The notes under the pieces were generated by a model, which worked only from the letters and a program-made list of their open reading frames with translations, did not search any database and was not told the DNA's origin. DNA of 64,000 nt from Gonocerus acuteangulatus (lineage: Eukaryota > Arthropoda > Insecta > Hemiptera > Coreidae): positions 100,932,998-100,996,997 of the forward strand of contig OX328124.1 in NCBI GenBank assembly GCA_946811695.1, in the 5' to 3' direction. Of this stretch, positions 35,077 through 45,649 are shown piece after piece; position 1 is the stretch's first letter; each line of letters begins with the position of its first letter. The translations under genes were made by a program, and so were the position numbers.

Positions 35077-35665
35077 AATAACTATACATATAAGGCCTAA
35101 GTGGCCTCCCTAATGACAAGGCAAGCCACCAGACTTGTTATCTTGGGCTGTAGGAGCTCTTCACCTAACGAAGGGCCTCCTCCAAGCCCTTTCGCAAATA
35201 TCTTCTTTATTCCTCTCAATAACGGACATCTTAAAGCAATAAATTTCAAATCGACTAAATGAAAGTCGACTATTATAAAAAGTTTTTGTCATTCATGATC
35301 CCAAATTATTACCTCAGCTGTGTAATTCTTAATACACATGTAAGGAATACTCACCTGAAAAACTGATTATCAAATCTGTTCACTTGAATATATTTACCAG
35401 ATATTTTCCCGAATAATGCTATTGAATGCCTGCCGTCTAAATCAATACATCTAGGTTATAGACGATTTAAATCGTGAGGAGGGGTTCTTTTTTCAATCAT
35501 ACTTTACTTAAACGCTCTCACTTCTGCGAGACAATTACAAGTGCCCAAAACGAGAAAACATTAACATGCATGACAAATAAGAACTGTAGCTACTGTACCG
35601 ATAGTAGCCCACACATAATATGTCAAAGATTTCCAGTTGAAACCAATGAATTATTTAAAAAAATA
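35075..35665. other. Unassigned AT-rich DNA
   Basis: No gene or repeat was recognised. Confidence 0.35.
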
Positions 35666-35668
35666 CTC

Positions 35669-35829
35669 TACCGTTGAACTATTTTAGGATGCAAAGAAAA
35701 ATGTGCTCTTATGTGTTTATCTTTTGTAAAAAATGTTAGTCTCGTATATTATTTGTCACTAACATTTCTTACAAAAGATAAATACATACGAACATATTTT
35801 TGCTTGCATCCTAAAATCGTTCAACGGTA
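35669..35829. repeat. Near-perfect hairpin, about 70-bp arms
   Basis: The left arm starts TACCGTTGAAC (35669) and the right arm ends GTTCAACGGTA (35829). Arms pair over about 70 bp with a loop of about 15 bases near 35743-35757. A hairpin MITE or a possible double-stranded RNA source. Confidence 0.8.
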
Positions 35830-36235
35830 GTTCTTGTATTTCCAACAAGGGATCCTGTTTGGGTTGGGGCAGTGGTTTTCTTGGCCAAGTTGCACTGTTG
35901 GCAGACGTTATGTCTGTCCTGCTGGACTGTAACTGGGTCAACTGAACTGCACATAGAAACTTAGGAAAGTGTAGTAATTTGGAAGGATTGTCCTAAGGGA
36001 GCTGTCAGACAAGCTTGGGTTGTGCGGTTACAATTCCATCTTATTGAGTAAGCATTAAAACATTCAATGATAATTTGAGTAAAATTGTGTGTGACATCCT
36101 GTTTAAAATTAGGAAAACTAGTTTCCACAGGATATTAAATTCCCTATATATAACTCTTTATAGGAAAAATAAAATATCCATGGCGTAATAAGCCTGCATG
36201 GGGAATAAGCTTAGGAAAAAAAAGGTTGACACCTA

Positions 36236-36239
36236 TATA

Positions 36240-36288
<49 letters not shown>
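36236..36288. repeat. (TA)n microsatellite
   Basis: TA repeats abutting the left end of the palindromic element. Confidence 0.97.
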
Positions 36289-36291
<3 letters not shown>

Positions 36292-37188
36292 ACCGGCAAA
36301 GCATATAATCAGGCATTCTATAGAATGCCTAAATCCAGCCGGCAAAGTATGAAATAAAGCTTATTTCATACTTTGCCTAGGCATTCCATAGAATGCCTAC
36401 TGTGCTTTAGGCAAAGTATGAAATAAAGGATTTGTAGCTTGGAGTAACTACTGGCGGTGCGATTACGGATTTATATCCATGAACATCGCGTCTGATGATG
36501 ACTAGGAGAATTAGAAGAATGCTTAGGACGACTTTTGGGCATACGTGCTATGCGTTTCCGCTCGCTACGCTCGCTCAAGAAGATATCATAACCCTAGTTA
36601 ATCGAACTCGCAGAAATTAATAGAATTCTATTAAATTCTTCGAGTTGGATTGACTAGGGTTTTGATATCTTCTTGAGCGAGCGTAGCGAGCGGAAACGCA
36701 TAGCACGTGTGCCCAAAAGCGTCTGCTTACGACAGGTGAGTCTAAATTTTAATTATACTTCTTCATTAAGGATACTCTGTTTACGCCATCTTTTATAGCC
36801 TCCATAACAGTGAACTTTAGTACTTCTATAACTTCTTTCCTAGTTGAGAGCATTTTTTTTTTTAACGGATTCGTGTTTAGTGCATCAAAATACGTTATAG
36901 AGCAAACTTTGAAGAACATCTGTGCTGAGGACGCTTTATTTTAGTGATTTTCATTGATTCTGAACACTCAAATTCAACCTGTTGTCATTTCTTTCAAGTA
37001 TCTAAGTAATGTTTATGTAGTATACTCAAAACCTTTTTAATTTTATACATTGCCCAATAAGCAACAGGCATTCTATAGAATGCCTAGGCAATGTGTGTAA
37101 TACGATGTACATTCTACACTTTGCCTAAACCACTCAGGCATTCTATAGAATGGATGTGGTTTAGGCCTGGATTATATACTTTGCCGAT

Positions 37189-37191
<3 letters not shown>
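36289..37191. mobile_element. Palindrome-rich element between two (TA)n arrays
   Basis: The ends GTTACCGGCAAAG (36289) and CTTTGCCGATAAC (37191) are inverted repeats, each touching a TA array. Within about 130 bp of each end lie copies of the 20-bp perfect palindrome AGGCATTCTATAGAATGCCT (36311-36330, 37066-37085; variants at 36379 and 37136). A 37-bp near-palindrome spans 36341-36377. The middle is occupied by a piece of the fold-back family (36532-36943). Confidence 0.65.
36532..36943. mobile_element. Fold-back element B, partial, with central palindrome
   Basis: A central inverted repeat spans 36532-36720, starting CTTTTGGGCATACGTGCTAT and ending in its complement. The right arm then follows with 'GGATTCGTGTTTAGTGCATC' as in elements A and C. 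The left outer arm is absent, so the copy is truncated or recombined. Confidence 0.65.

Positions 37192-37254
<63 letters not shown>
37192..37254. repeat. (TA)n microsatellite
   Basis: TA repeats abutting the right end of the palindromic element. Confidence 0.97.
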
Positions 37255-37255
<1 letters not shown>

Positions 37256-37258
<3 letters not shown>

Positions 37259-37430
37259 GGGTGTATCGCAAGTTAATGACAATATTACATATTGAATCCA
37301 GACAAAAAGTGTATAAAATTTTACGTTTAAGAAAACCCCTATAGAACGAAAATAACGGCAATTCAAATGTTTATTTTCGTGATATTATCAGAAATAAATG
37401 AAAATTATTCTTGGTGAAATTGTATTAAAT
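37256..37430 (-). mobile_element. Half copy of the acagggtgtatc TIR element
   Basis: One TIR (AGGGTGTATCGCAAGTTAAT) and about 150 bp of interior match the right half of 6122-6639 in reverse complement, including the 'TTTATTTCTGATAATATCAC' block. The other half is missing and a TA array follows at 37463. Confidence 0.6.
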
Positions 37431-37459
37431 GATCGTAGTAAGTCATCTATAAAAGTTGA

Positions 37460-37462
<3 letters not shown>

Positions 37463-37530
<68 letters not shown>
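37463..37530. repeat. (TA)n microsatellite
   Basis: TA repeats ending exactly at the pogo-like element. Confidence 0.97.
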
Positions 37531-37535
<5 letters not shown>

Positions 37536-39000
37536 AACCGGACAGTTATTGACACCCAGTACTAGTCCTAATTTTATTTGAAGAAATACAGGAAACACAT
37601 GTTTGAAGGGTCCTCTAAGTCATCTATGACATAAATATTTAAGAAACTAACCACAGGGAAGATTTCAAAATTAATACCCCCAAGACTTCAGTTGATAGTC
37701 AGTTAATGGCTAAAAGGTTATGATTTTCCCAAGGATTTTCATTCTATTTTTTTGTTCCTACTCTCTTTCTAAATTTATTCTAATAAAGGTAAGTAATTTA
37801 TATTGTTTGTTAATGTATAATTGAAGTGTCTTGAGTGGTTCTAAATTAAAGTAATCAATTTAAATATTATTATACAGGGGTGACAATAACTGGTCATTTT
37901 TTTCCAAAGTAATTTGTTATTGACACCCCATGTCAATAACTAAATTATGATTTTCTTTTTTAAATATTAATGGTTCTGCTTTAATTTGAATAATTTAATC
38001 TTCCTGATAAATCTGCAATGTTTTTTTAACTTTAATTTCAGTGTAACTAGTTATTGACATGGGGTGTCAATTACTAGTGTTGGGTTCAATGACTAGTTAT
38101 TGACACTGTCAGTTCTTAATAATAAAGTTTCTTTTGTGGGTATAACAGGTGTCAGTATTTTAATGAAGCCTGGTTATAGCCAGGAGGATTTAGAGAATGC
38201 CTTGAAGGCCATAAAGGATGGCTCCTCCATTAAATCGGCATACAAAGGATTTGGAGTTCCGCAGGCAAATCTGCACTTCAGATTAAGCGATAAATTTGTA
38301 ATATCATTGTTTGGACCACGGTCAATTCTTTCGGATGACGATGAACTAACTCTAGTTGCACTGGATAGAATAATGTGCGAAAAACGGATGCATGAGGAAG
38401 AAAAATGACAATTCACAATCCCTAGAAGAATTTATTGAATTTAAAAATATGAGCCCTCCCTTTAAAGGTAATTGTCCTGGTGTTGGCTGGTACAAGGATT
38501 TATTACAAAGGCACCCCTCTATACAGAGAGGATTTCCGAAGACGTTACTGGGACCAGCACACGTTTTTCTGAGGCTAATGTTAGAACGTGGTTAGAGAAC
38601 GTTATTTCAAAACCAAATGAAGATACCATAGGACATCATGAAGGTACTGAAAGTCATACTACACCTGAAACTATGCTTACTACATATTTATTATAACAAA
38701 ACAACACCTCTTGGATATCCAAAGGGAATCAGTTTGGTCCATCCGGCAACGAAAGTCGCCCTTGGTTTAAGTGCTATACTGGCCAGAATCTCTTGAAAGA
38801 AACATTCAAATTCCTAAAAGGAAAATTGAACAAACCAAGAAAAACTAACCCTATTTTTCAAATGTGGCAGTATTGTAAAGGGAATTTATTTTGATTGTTC
38901 ATTATGTTTAAAAGATTCTGAACATATCCCTGAAAGTGACAAGTCTGATGAATTTGTTTAACAATGTGTTACATCCTGTAATTTGATGAAGATATAAATG
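37531..39000 (+). mobile_element. Decayed pogo/Tigger-like transposon
   Basis: The leader 37531-38162 holds six occurrences of a TTATTGACA-type word in both orientations (37543, 37876, 37916, 37930, 38048 and 38092), with two composite sites that are reverse complements of each other. A broken transposase frame follows (38163-38962). The left end CAGTTATTGACACCC follows a TA tract, as expected for a Tc1/mariner-superfamily target. A matching right TIR was not found, so the right boundary is approximate. Confidence 0.6.
38163..38962 (+). pseudogene. pogo/Tigger-like transposase (broken, core deleted)
   Basis: The start at ATG 38163 gives MKPGYSQEDLENALKAIKDG, a Psq-type helix-turn-helix with GVPQANLHFRL (residues about 38-48). 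A frame shift near 38400 leads to the CENP-B-type second DNA-binding domain: PPFKGNCPGVGWYKDLLQRH, then after another shift near 38510 TSTRFSEANVRTWLENV. The DDE catalytic core is absent. After 38700 a short C-terminal piece with a C-x2-C motif (DCSLCLKDSEHIP, near 38895) ends at 38962. It cannot encode an active enzyme. Domestication of the DNA-binding half alone is conceivable but contradicted by the frame shifts. Confidence 0.75.
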
Positions 39001-39049
39001 AAGATGATGAAATATAAATTAATTAATTTTATTTCATCTTACATAAAAC

Positions 39050-40016
39050 CTGCGTATATATATTTATATTTTTATATATATATATATATGTCTGTTAACA
39101 CGATAGCGGCCAGAGTTTTTGTTTTTTCTTCACGAAACGTGGTATATAGCGTTCAATTAGCAAACGATTGAACGAGTTCTTTAACCACTAAAATCGGTCC
39201 ACCGGGAGGGGGGTTTACCCCGGACCCAAAACACTACTTTGACCATGCCAGTCGTAGTTTTTGTTATATTTCAACGAAACTCGGTATTCGTTATGTTGAT
39301 CTAAACAAAGAAATACGTTGTAAAAACAAACTAAATCGGTTCATGAGGGGGGGGGGGGAACTCCGGGCCCACATCACCAATTTGCCATTACCAGCTGTAA
39401 GTTTTGTTACATTTCAACAAAACTCGGTATTCGTGGTGGTAATCAACAGAGAAAAATGGGTTGTAAAAATAAACTAAATCGGGTTATTTAGGGGGGGGGG
39501 GGTTACTCCGGACCTAAAGTACTAATGTACTCATACCGGTCGTAATTTCTGCTGTATTGTAACGAAACGCAGCATAGGTCGTGTGTATCTCATGAGAAAG
39601 AAGTGTTGTAAAAATGAAGTAAATCGGTCTATTGGAAAGGAGGGTTTACTTTAAACTCTGTTTCATTAGAATTAGACTGCCAGACGTAGGTTCCCAACGC
39701 CGCCGCGAGGAGCGCTATCTCCCACTAGAAGGACTGTATCCTGTTCCTGCGGCAAATCAAAAGACGGAAAATGAAGTTTTTGTGCATTTATTAAGTAGTA
39801 CAGTATCATGTATTAACATAACTCAGGAAGCAAATTATTTACAAAGTTAATAATTGAACAGTTCTCATAAGAAATGTAAATGAGCAGAACTAGTCAAGTT
39901 TTTATTTTATTTATATACTAGGCTATTTACAGCAAATTATTCAGTAATGTAGTCTACACAACAAACATTCTGAGGAAAGTGCTTAGTTATGCCGTTCCTG
40001 CGTGACGGACTTTTTT
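39050..40016 (+). mobile_element. DINE/Helitron-like repeat, copy 3
   Basis: Lacks the 5' AGCACTTTCC block: it begins in a short TA tract, then has 'AACACGATAGCGGCCAGAG', four modules with G-runs and 'CGAAACTCGGTAT', and the complete 3' end 'TTCTGAGGAAAGTGCTTAGT...CGTGACGGAC' at 39968-40010. The best reference for the 3' terminus of the family. Confidence 0.65.
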
Positions 40017-40019
40017 TAA

Positions 40020-40673
40020 TTGACTCAGTCCTATTACTTTCCGGACAGACCCTGTATTTTGTTATCAGTACTATACTTTGGCCGCCTGATTTCGCCCTTA
40101 GGTTGTGTGTCGTTAAGGATGATCTGTACCCTCACTGGCACGACTATTGCTGAAATATTCTTCAGTCCGCGGTTATATAAACTTTTTTAGTGATATGATT
40201 TTTTTTGTGTGTTAAATCCACAAATTTATAACATACCGCTTTATGCTATCATTATTAATCTCTGATTTATTTGTAATTATACATACTTCAAGATACGAAA
40301 TTACTGATCTAGGAGATAGGAGAGTTTATATGAAGATCCTGCAATGTTTGTAGAGTGTGGTGTTGGTGGTTTTGATGTATAGGCCGGGTATTTATGTTGT
40401 CAGCTTCATTTCACACCCGTGTAACTACAAGCCAGCTGTCACATACCCGATCCATCTTACTACTACACGCCTTCCCAGTATCATATTACTCCATTCATCA
40501 ACTACAGGATTCCTTTATTTCTTTTTTTTGGGGGGGGGGATTTATTATTTGGTGAATTATTGTCAATATCGCAAAAAAGAAAAACATACTATATTTTTGA
40601 TACAATGTATACTCCTCTTCCAATTCAATTGAAGAAATTATTATGAGGCTTAGAAAATTATTGTGTTTATTAT

Positions 40674-40719
<46 letters not shown>

Positions 40720-41445
40720 TATACATATATAAAGGGTGTGATTAATACAAAAATGTATTTTGTCATTAGGCCTAAGTGTATAATCCAAATTTTATATTAG
40801 GGATACAAGGTTTGACCTATACGAATTTGCATTTTTTTCCTAAGAGTTTGCACAATATTGTAGTTGTGGCTCGCAAATATAGAGGCACTCTGTATTTTTA
40901 TAAATCTTGGAAAACCGCTTGAGATATTGCGAAAAGGCAAAGGTCTTACTTTTAGCTGATATCCTGAGCATTTACATATTTTCAATAGTAGAGTGCATAT
41001 TTCTCTTTTTGTGTATACTCATTTGTCTTTGGGGAGGAGTTAACGTGTAATAATTTTAGGATGGTGGGCAACTTTGTATGGACTATTTTCACCGTCGCAC
41101 AGGAGGCAAAAATCTATTTTTAGGTCGAAATTCTTTTTGTGTATGTTTTTCAATGTTTTTGAGGTCACTGGGTAAGGGCAAATCTGCAAAAAATTCTTCG
41201 ACCTGCAGTTTTTGGACAAAATATATAAAAGTTAAGAATATATTTTTGAATCTATGGAACATTTAATCATTAACTTTTTGCATCTATTATTTCCATATAA
41301 ATAATACATATATTCATAAAAAATAATACATAGGCTTTACTACAAAAAGAAAGAACGAAAATAGGCTAACTACTTAGATGAAGATGTCATTGTTTTTTAA
41401 TAATAACAAATATATACAATTATACGACGCACTAAAAACGAATTA
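40020..41445. other. Unassigned AT-rich DNA
   Basis: Includes a (TA)n array at 40676-40719. No gene was recognised. Confidence 0.4.
40676..40719. repeat. (TA)n microsatellite
   Basis: TA repeats. Confidence 0.96.
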
Positions 41446-41449
41446 TCTA

Positions 41450-42031
41450 TTAATCATCGTCTGATTGAATACGGCTACATCCTTCAGCATTTTCTTCTGG
41501 CAAGTCAGTATCGTCAGCCTCATTTTCTACTGACAGTTCTTGAACTTGATCACATGGTAAACTACACTTCAATAGCATAAATACATCTACATCTGTTTGT
41601 TGCATTTTTATGCAACCGTTTCCTAAAACTAGCGACAATCGTGTCCGTTTAAACTGAGAGCGCCATAAGAAGATCTTTGTTTGCGGCCTCTCTAGAATAT
41701 TTTCTTGTATTTTGCAATCTAAATTGACGGAAACATTTCTTACTTGTCAGAGTCTGTTAAAACTCTCTTCTGAACGACCTGCACCTTGACTTGTGGACTG
41801 TCCAGTCACCTGTGACATAAACTTAAACACCTTCCCTTCCAGCCACCCGGAAAAGTCCTTCAAAAATTCAGCTCTCCGATGATGTTTTTCCCATATGTCA
41901 CTGATGTTTTTGAAATAATCTTTTATAGCGTCTTTAATTATTCTTATGTTTAAAATTTTATCTTCATCGTTATTTCCTAGTTTTAAAATGCAAACTAGAA
42001 AGCATTTATTCTTATCTTCTGATCCATACAT
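41450..42031 (-). pseudogene. 193-codon frame of unknown function with one internal TGA
   Basis: On the minus strand an ATG at 42031 (directly after an in-frame TAG) opens a frame to a stop at 41450, broken only by one TGA at 41749-41747. The part before the TGA is charged and helical (DYFKNISDIWEKHHRRAEFL). The part after it ends in an acidic tail (ENEADDTDLPEEN...SDDD). No family was recognised. It could be a decayed gene or transposon ORF, two exons, or a read-through product. A GTAAG follows the TGA by 3 bases, but the putative intron to the next AG is only about 30 bases. Confidence 0.4.
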
Positions 42032-42034
42032 CTA

Positions 42035-43020
42035 CCATTCATATACAAATACTTTTCGTGGAATGATAAGAACGAAACATGAAACCTATCCTAAATTAGT
42101 AAATACTCCTCAAAACCCAAAAAATCAAATAACTAAATATAAAGAAAAAAATGTTTCATTAGTTAAATTTTCATGTTTGACTAACAACAGAAAAAAATTG
42201 TAATTTTTTTTTTATTCTGATATAAGAAAAGAATAAGTATCTTGACAAACCGGGATAAAGACAAGACGAACCCTAATCTTGGATCTTCTGACGGAATAAG
42301 CTTCTTAGAGTTATCCTCTTTCTTATCACAACCCTATTGATAGTTCCAACTCTACCAAGACTACAAGTTTATTTCAAGCAATACTAACTCAAGACAACTC
42401 CCAATCATAGAACTTAAATCTTTGGAAAGGTTAAAAGGAACTAAAAGCATCTTAATTCTCGGAATTCAAAAATGACTTGTTTCTAATTTCAATATAGTTT
42501 GCCATTTCATGATAATTAAAATTTATTTTGAATCCTCGCAGCTATATAGACATACAAAATTAAGGTTATGCTAATAATTAAACTTCTATTTAAACTATTT
42601 ATTTAATTCAAAAACTTTCTTTTTTTTTTTCTTTTTTTTTGACAAAACATGCTCCTCATTAGGTAAGAAGAGATACCTACTAAGGCTGGAGGCAGTGAAA
42701 TAAATATACGGCCGGTACTTTTAAACTTTTAAATTAACAACATAGTTCTGGATTATAATCTCAGCCCTAATTGACTCTAACTATAATTATTAAAACAGAA
42801 CTTTACGTGAGAACGAGTTATGGCGAGTTCCATTGCAATAATTAGGTGGTTAGCACAAGAAAGTCGCTTCTAGTTTTTTGTTTTTTTTTCTTGTTTTTTT
42901 TTACGGCGCATCTACTTCTAGGTCATTAGCAGTTATTGCAGGATATTTATGTCAGACAGAAATTGTGACTAAAGTAAACTGCAAACAATTAATGTCTGAA
43001 ATATATATTTCTATCACGAG
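42035..43020. other. Unassigned AT-rich DNA
   Basis: A T-run at 42610-42640 and 'GGCGCATCTACTTCTAGGTC' at 42903, which resembles the SINE-2 tail, are the only marks. Confidence 0.35.
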
Positions 43021-43025
43021 CAATA

Positions 43026-43154
43026 AGGGTCGTTTTCATTTGACACTTCTCGCAGGGAATATATCTCAGGTGTCGGATATAATAATTATGATAATTATAT
43101 ATCCGACACTTGGGATATATTTCCTGCGAGAAGGGTCAGATGTAAACGCACCCT
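43026..43154. mobile_element. Small palindromic MITE
   Basis: The left arm AGGGTCGTTTTCATTTGACA... and the right arm ...GATGTAAACGCACCCT are reverse complements over about 55 bp, meeting at about 43088. AGGGTGCGTTTACATC-type ends are common on short MITEs. No clear target duplication. Confidence 0.7.
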
Positions 43155-43159
43155 CAAAA

Positions 43160-44060
43160 ACAGTTATTTAATATAAACATGGCATAAATATACAGAGACG
43201 TTTGAACTGTGTTCACTCTTCTTGACCAGGAGACGGACTGTAGGGTGTGGCAAAGAGGTAGGGGTATTTTTAGGAGGGGGAATATAGAAGGATGCTTGGA
43301 AAATTTGCGGCTAGTTAAAATTTCATCCAGCGATGACTTTCAGGCCCGAAACAAAGAAAATGGCCTTGTCACGAAAGTGGCTATGAGTCTCGAATGGGTT
43401 AATAACAATACAACAATCAAACGTCATGGGAATCAACTACGGCAATAAGTTCTCAACGATCCTACGGAAATAAAGAGATCAAATACGATTATTAATAGAA
43501 TATATGATGATAAATAAAGAATTCTGAAAGGGAAAGAAAGAACCTTTACATCGGCCGAACAAAACGGCTGTACAATAAGAGTTTGTAAACAAAAGGGACG
43601 CTGAGGTAGAAAAATGTCCCAACCTTCATGAGTTGATTTCTATTTGATGGGCCGGCTCGACAATCACAACCTAGACTTCAAAGAGTCATTCTCCCCTTCT
43701 CGGCTGAGTTCTTGAATAAATAGCTAGCAAAAACTCTCTTTCAGGTCTGCAAAATAAAACGTGAATTCATTGCCTTCTAGCTAAGTGATGTTTCGTCCTC
43801 TCAAAAAGGCTTAATTATTAGATATTGTCGTACAAGAGGCCAAAAATATTCGTTAATTAGGCTAATTCTCTTTGTGGCACAGTAGATAGCGTGTGGTATC
43901 CGAGATATAAACTGCGTGGTATTCACTGTTTTCGTTTGATCCGATGTTCTCACATTGCCAATGAATAGGAAAACAACTTTGGCATTTTATGGAGATAGTA
44001 ACTTATGGATTATTCAACCTCCACAAAAAATTAAATAAAATTACTGTGGTTTATTAGTGT
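43160..44060. other. Unassigned DNA
   Basis: No gene or repeat was recognised. An open frame at 43209-43448 has no motif. Confidence 0.35.
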
Positions 44061-44064
44061 ATTT

Positions 44065-44272
44065 GGAGACCCGGTAGCCGTGAGGGTTAAGGCGTGAGCT
44101 TTTAACACTCCGTGCCAAAGGTCGTGGGTTCGATTCCCACTAGGGGCGGTGGCTTTTCTTTCGAAAAAAGAAAAGGCATCACCCCTATCGTTGCTAGAAA
44201 AGGGTGGTAACCTATAGATAACCCGTCTTAAAATTCGTAGTTAATAATAAATGGACGTTAAAATTTAAATAA
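44065..44272 (+). mobile_element. tRNA-Leu-like SINE (SINE-1 family)
   Basis: Starts GGAGACCCGGTAGCCGTGAG. A-box-like TAGCCGTGAGG is at 44075-44085, 'GGTTAAGGCG' follows as in tRNA-Leu, and the B box GGTTCGATTCC is at 44127-44137. Then a body with a TTTTCTTTCGAAAAAAG hairpin and the tail 'AATAATAAATGGACGTTAAA'. Copies: 49420-49624 (minus) and 29278-29452 (minus). RNA polymerase III promoter boxes are intact. Confidence 0.8.
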
Positions 44273-44324
44273 ATATTATTGTATTTTATATCATGACAAC
44301 AGCAGATTTCATCACGATAATAGC

Positions 44325-45345
44325 AAATTTAAAATCAGCACACCAAGAATCTCTAATGAGGTAAATATCATCGAAAACAAAAAATAATACTTTTTTCCAC
44401 TCCGGAAGAGACAAGTAGTCTCCGGTATCTCTCGGTATTGGAGGAAGAGACAAGTAGTCTCCGGTATCTCTCGGTATTGGAGGAAGAGACAAGTAGTCTC
44501 CGGTATCTCTCGGTATTGGAGGAAGAGACAAGTAGTCTCCGGTATCTCTCGGTATTGGAGGAAGAGACAAGTAGTCTCCGGTATCTCTCGGTATTGGAGG
44601 AAGAGACAAGTAGTCTCCGGTATCTCTCGGTATTGGAGGAAGAGACAAGTAGTCTCCGGTATCTCTCGGTATTGGAGGAAGAGACAAGTAGTCTCCGGTA
44701 TCTCTCGGTATTGGAGGAAGAGACAAGTAGTCTCCGGTATCTCTCGGTATTGGAGGAAGAGACAAGTAGTCTCCGGTATCTCTCGGTATTGGAGGAAAAA
44801 AGGATTTTTTTCCTCATTAGAGTTTCATGGGGTGCTGATTTTAAATCTGCTATTATTTTTCATTAAAAAAAAATGTATAATGCTAGTTTACTTCAAACGT
44901 AAGCGAATATTTTTGAATCTATTTGGCGAAATATAAATTATCGTGTAGCGATCGTATTTTTTCTGTAATCTACTCTCTAAAAGAAATAAATTGGAGAAAG
45001 AATCATTCGATATCATTTTCTAAACTCGATTTGTAAAATAAAGCATTTTCATCCTATTTTATTTTATTTCTCGGCTCCTAAGGCGTATGGGACGGAACGC
45101 TTGGACACGTGTCCACTATTTTTCGATGTAGAATCGCCAGAAAAAAATGGATCAAATTGGTGACACCACCGCTGTATATTCCCTTCGTAAGAATAGTTGA
45201 CGTGTACTTTGGAAGGGTGCTTGTACACCTTAAACGTGCGATTGGGCCGATATAAAAAAATACGCATACATTATTTTCACGTGTTTAATAAATATACAAC
45301 GTTTCATAAAAATCTGTTCTGGACACATGGGGATGTTACCTTGTC
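44325..45345 (+). mobile_element. Interspersed element, copy 1, carrying an amplified 39-bp unit
   Basis: Begins with an inverted-repeat region: 'AATCAGCACACCAAGAATCT' at the left, its complement near 44815-44850. Between the arms lies a 39-bp tandem array. Then about 500 bp matching 56017-56450 in reverse ('AATAAAGCATTTTCATCCTA', 'GATTGGGCCGATATAAAAAA', 'GGGGATGTT'). No coding capacity. Class unknown. Confidence 0.6.
44406..44796. repeat. 39-bp minisatellite, 10 copies
   Basis: The unit AGAGACAAGTAGTCTCCGGT + ATCTCTCGGTATTGGAGGA repeats ten times with essentially no variation. Its length is a multiple of 3, so several frames stay open on both strands. These are not genes. The sister element at 56017-56610 has a single degenerate unit. 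Confidence 0.97.
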
Positions 45346-45412
45346 ACAACACTCGACTAGTGAACTGGATGACCCAGGTTCGTAACCCAAGCGCACAATA
45401 AAGATTTTATCT

Positions 45413-45645
45413 GGGGTCTCCCCGTAGTGTAGTGGCTATCGCCTTAGATTTTAATGCGGGTGATGGTGGTTTCGATTCCCAACTGCGGCAGGAAATTCCT
45501 CGCTGCACCTTGGATGTCGGCGCTTATGGTCCAGATTTTGATGCGCCGTGCACTTCTAGTGTCGTCGTTCGAAGGTTGGATTTGGGGTCCCAGATCGTCC
45601 CTAGGCTCACCCAGCCTTAAATTAATGGGTCTTACCACACTATTT
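45413..45645 (+). mobile_element. tRNA-derived SINE (SINE-2 family)
   Basis: Starts GGGGTCTCCCCGTAGTGTAG. A-box-like TAGTGGCTATCG near 45431 and B box GGTTTCGATTCCC at 45468-45480. The body matches the complement of 52331-52505 ('GCACCTTGGATGTCGGCGCT'). Confidence 0.75.
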
Positions 45646-45649
45646 CCCC

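Noticed and set aside
44065..44150. A tRNA-Leu gene candidate
   Set aside because: The acceptor stem does not pair properly and the sequence recurs with the same 3' body at 49420 and 29278, so it is a SINE.
44286..44866. Open frames of 142-159 codons with perfect 13-residue repeats
   Set aside because: The 39-bp repeat unit is a multiple of three and lacks stops. It is non-coding repeat inside an interspersed element.
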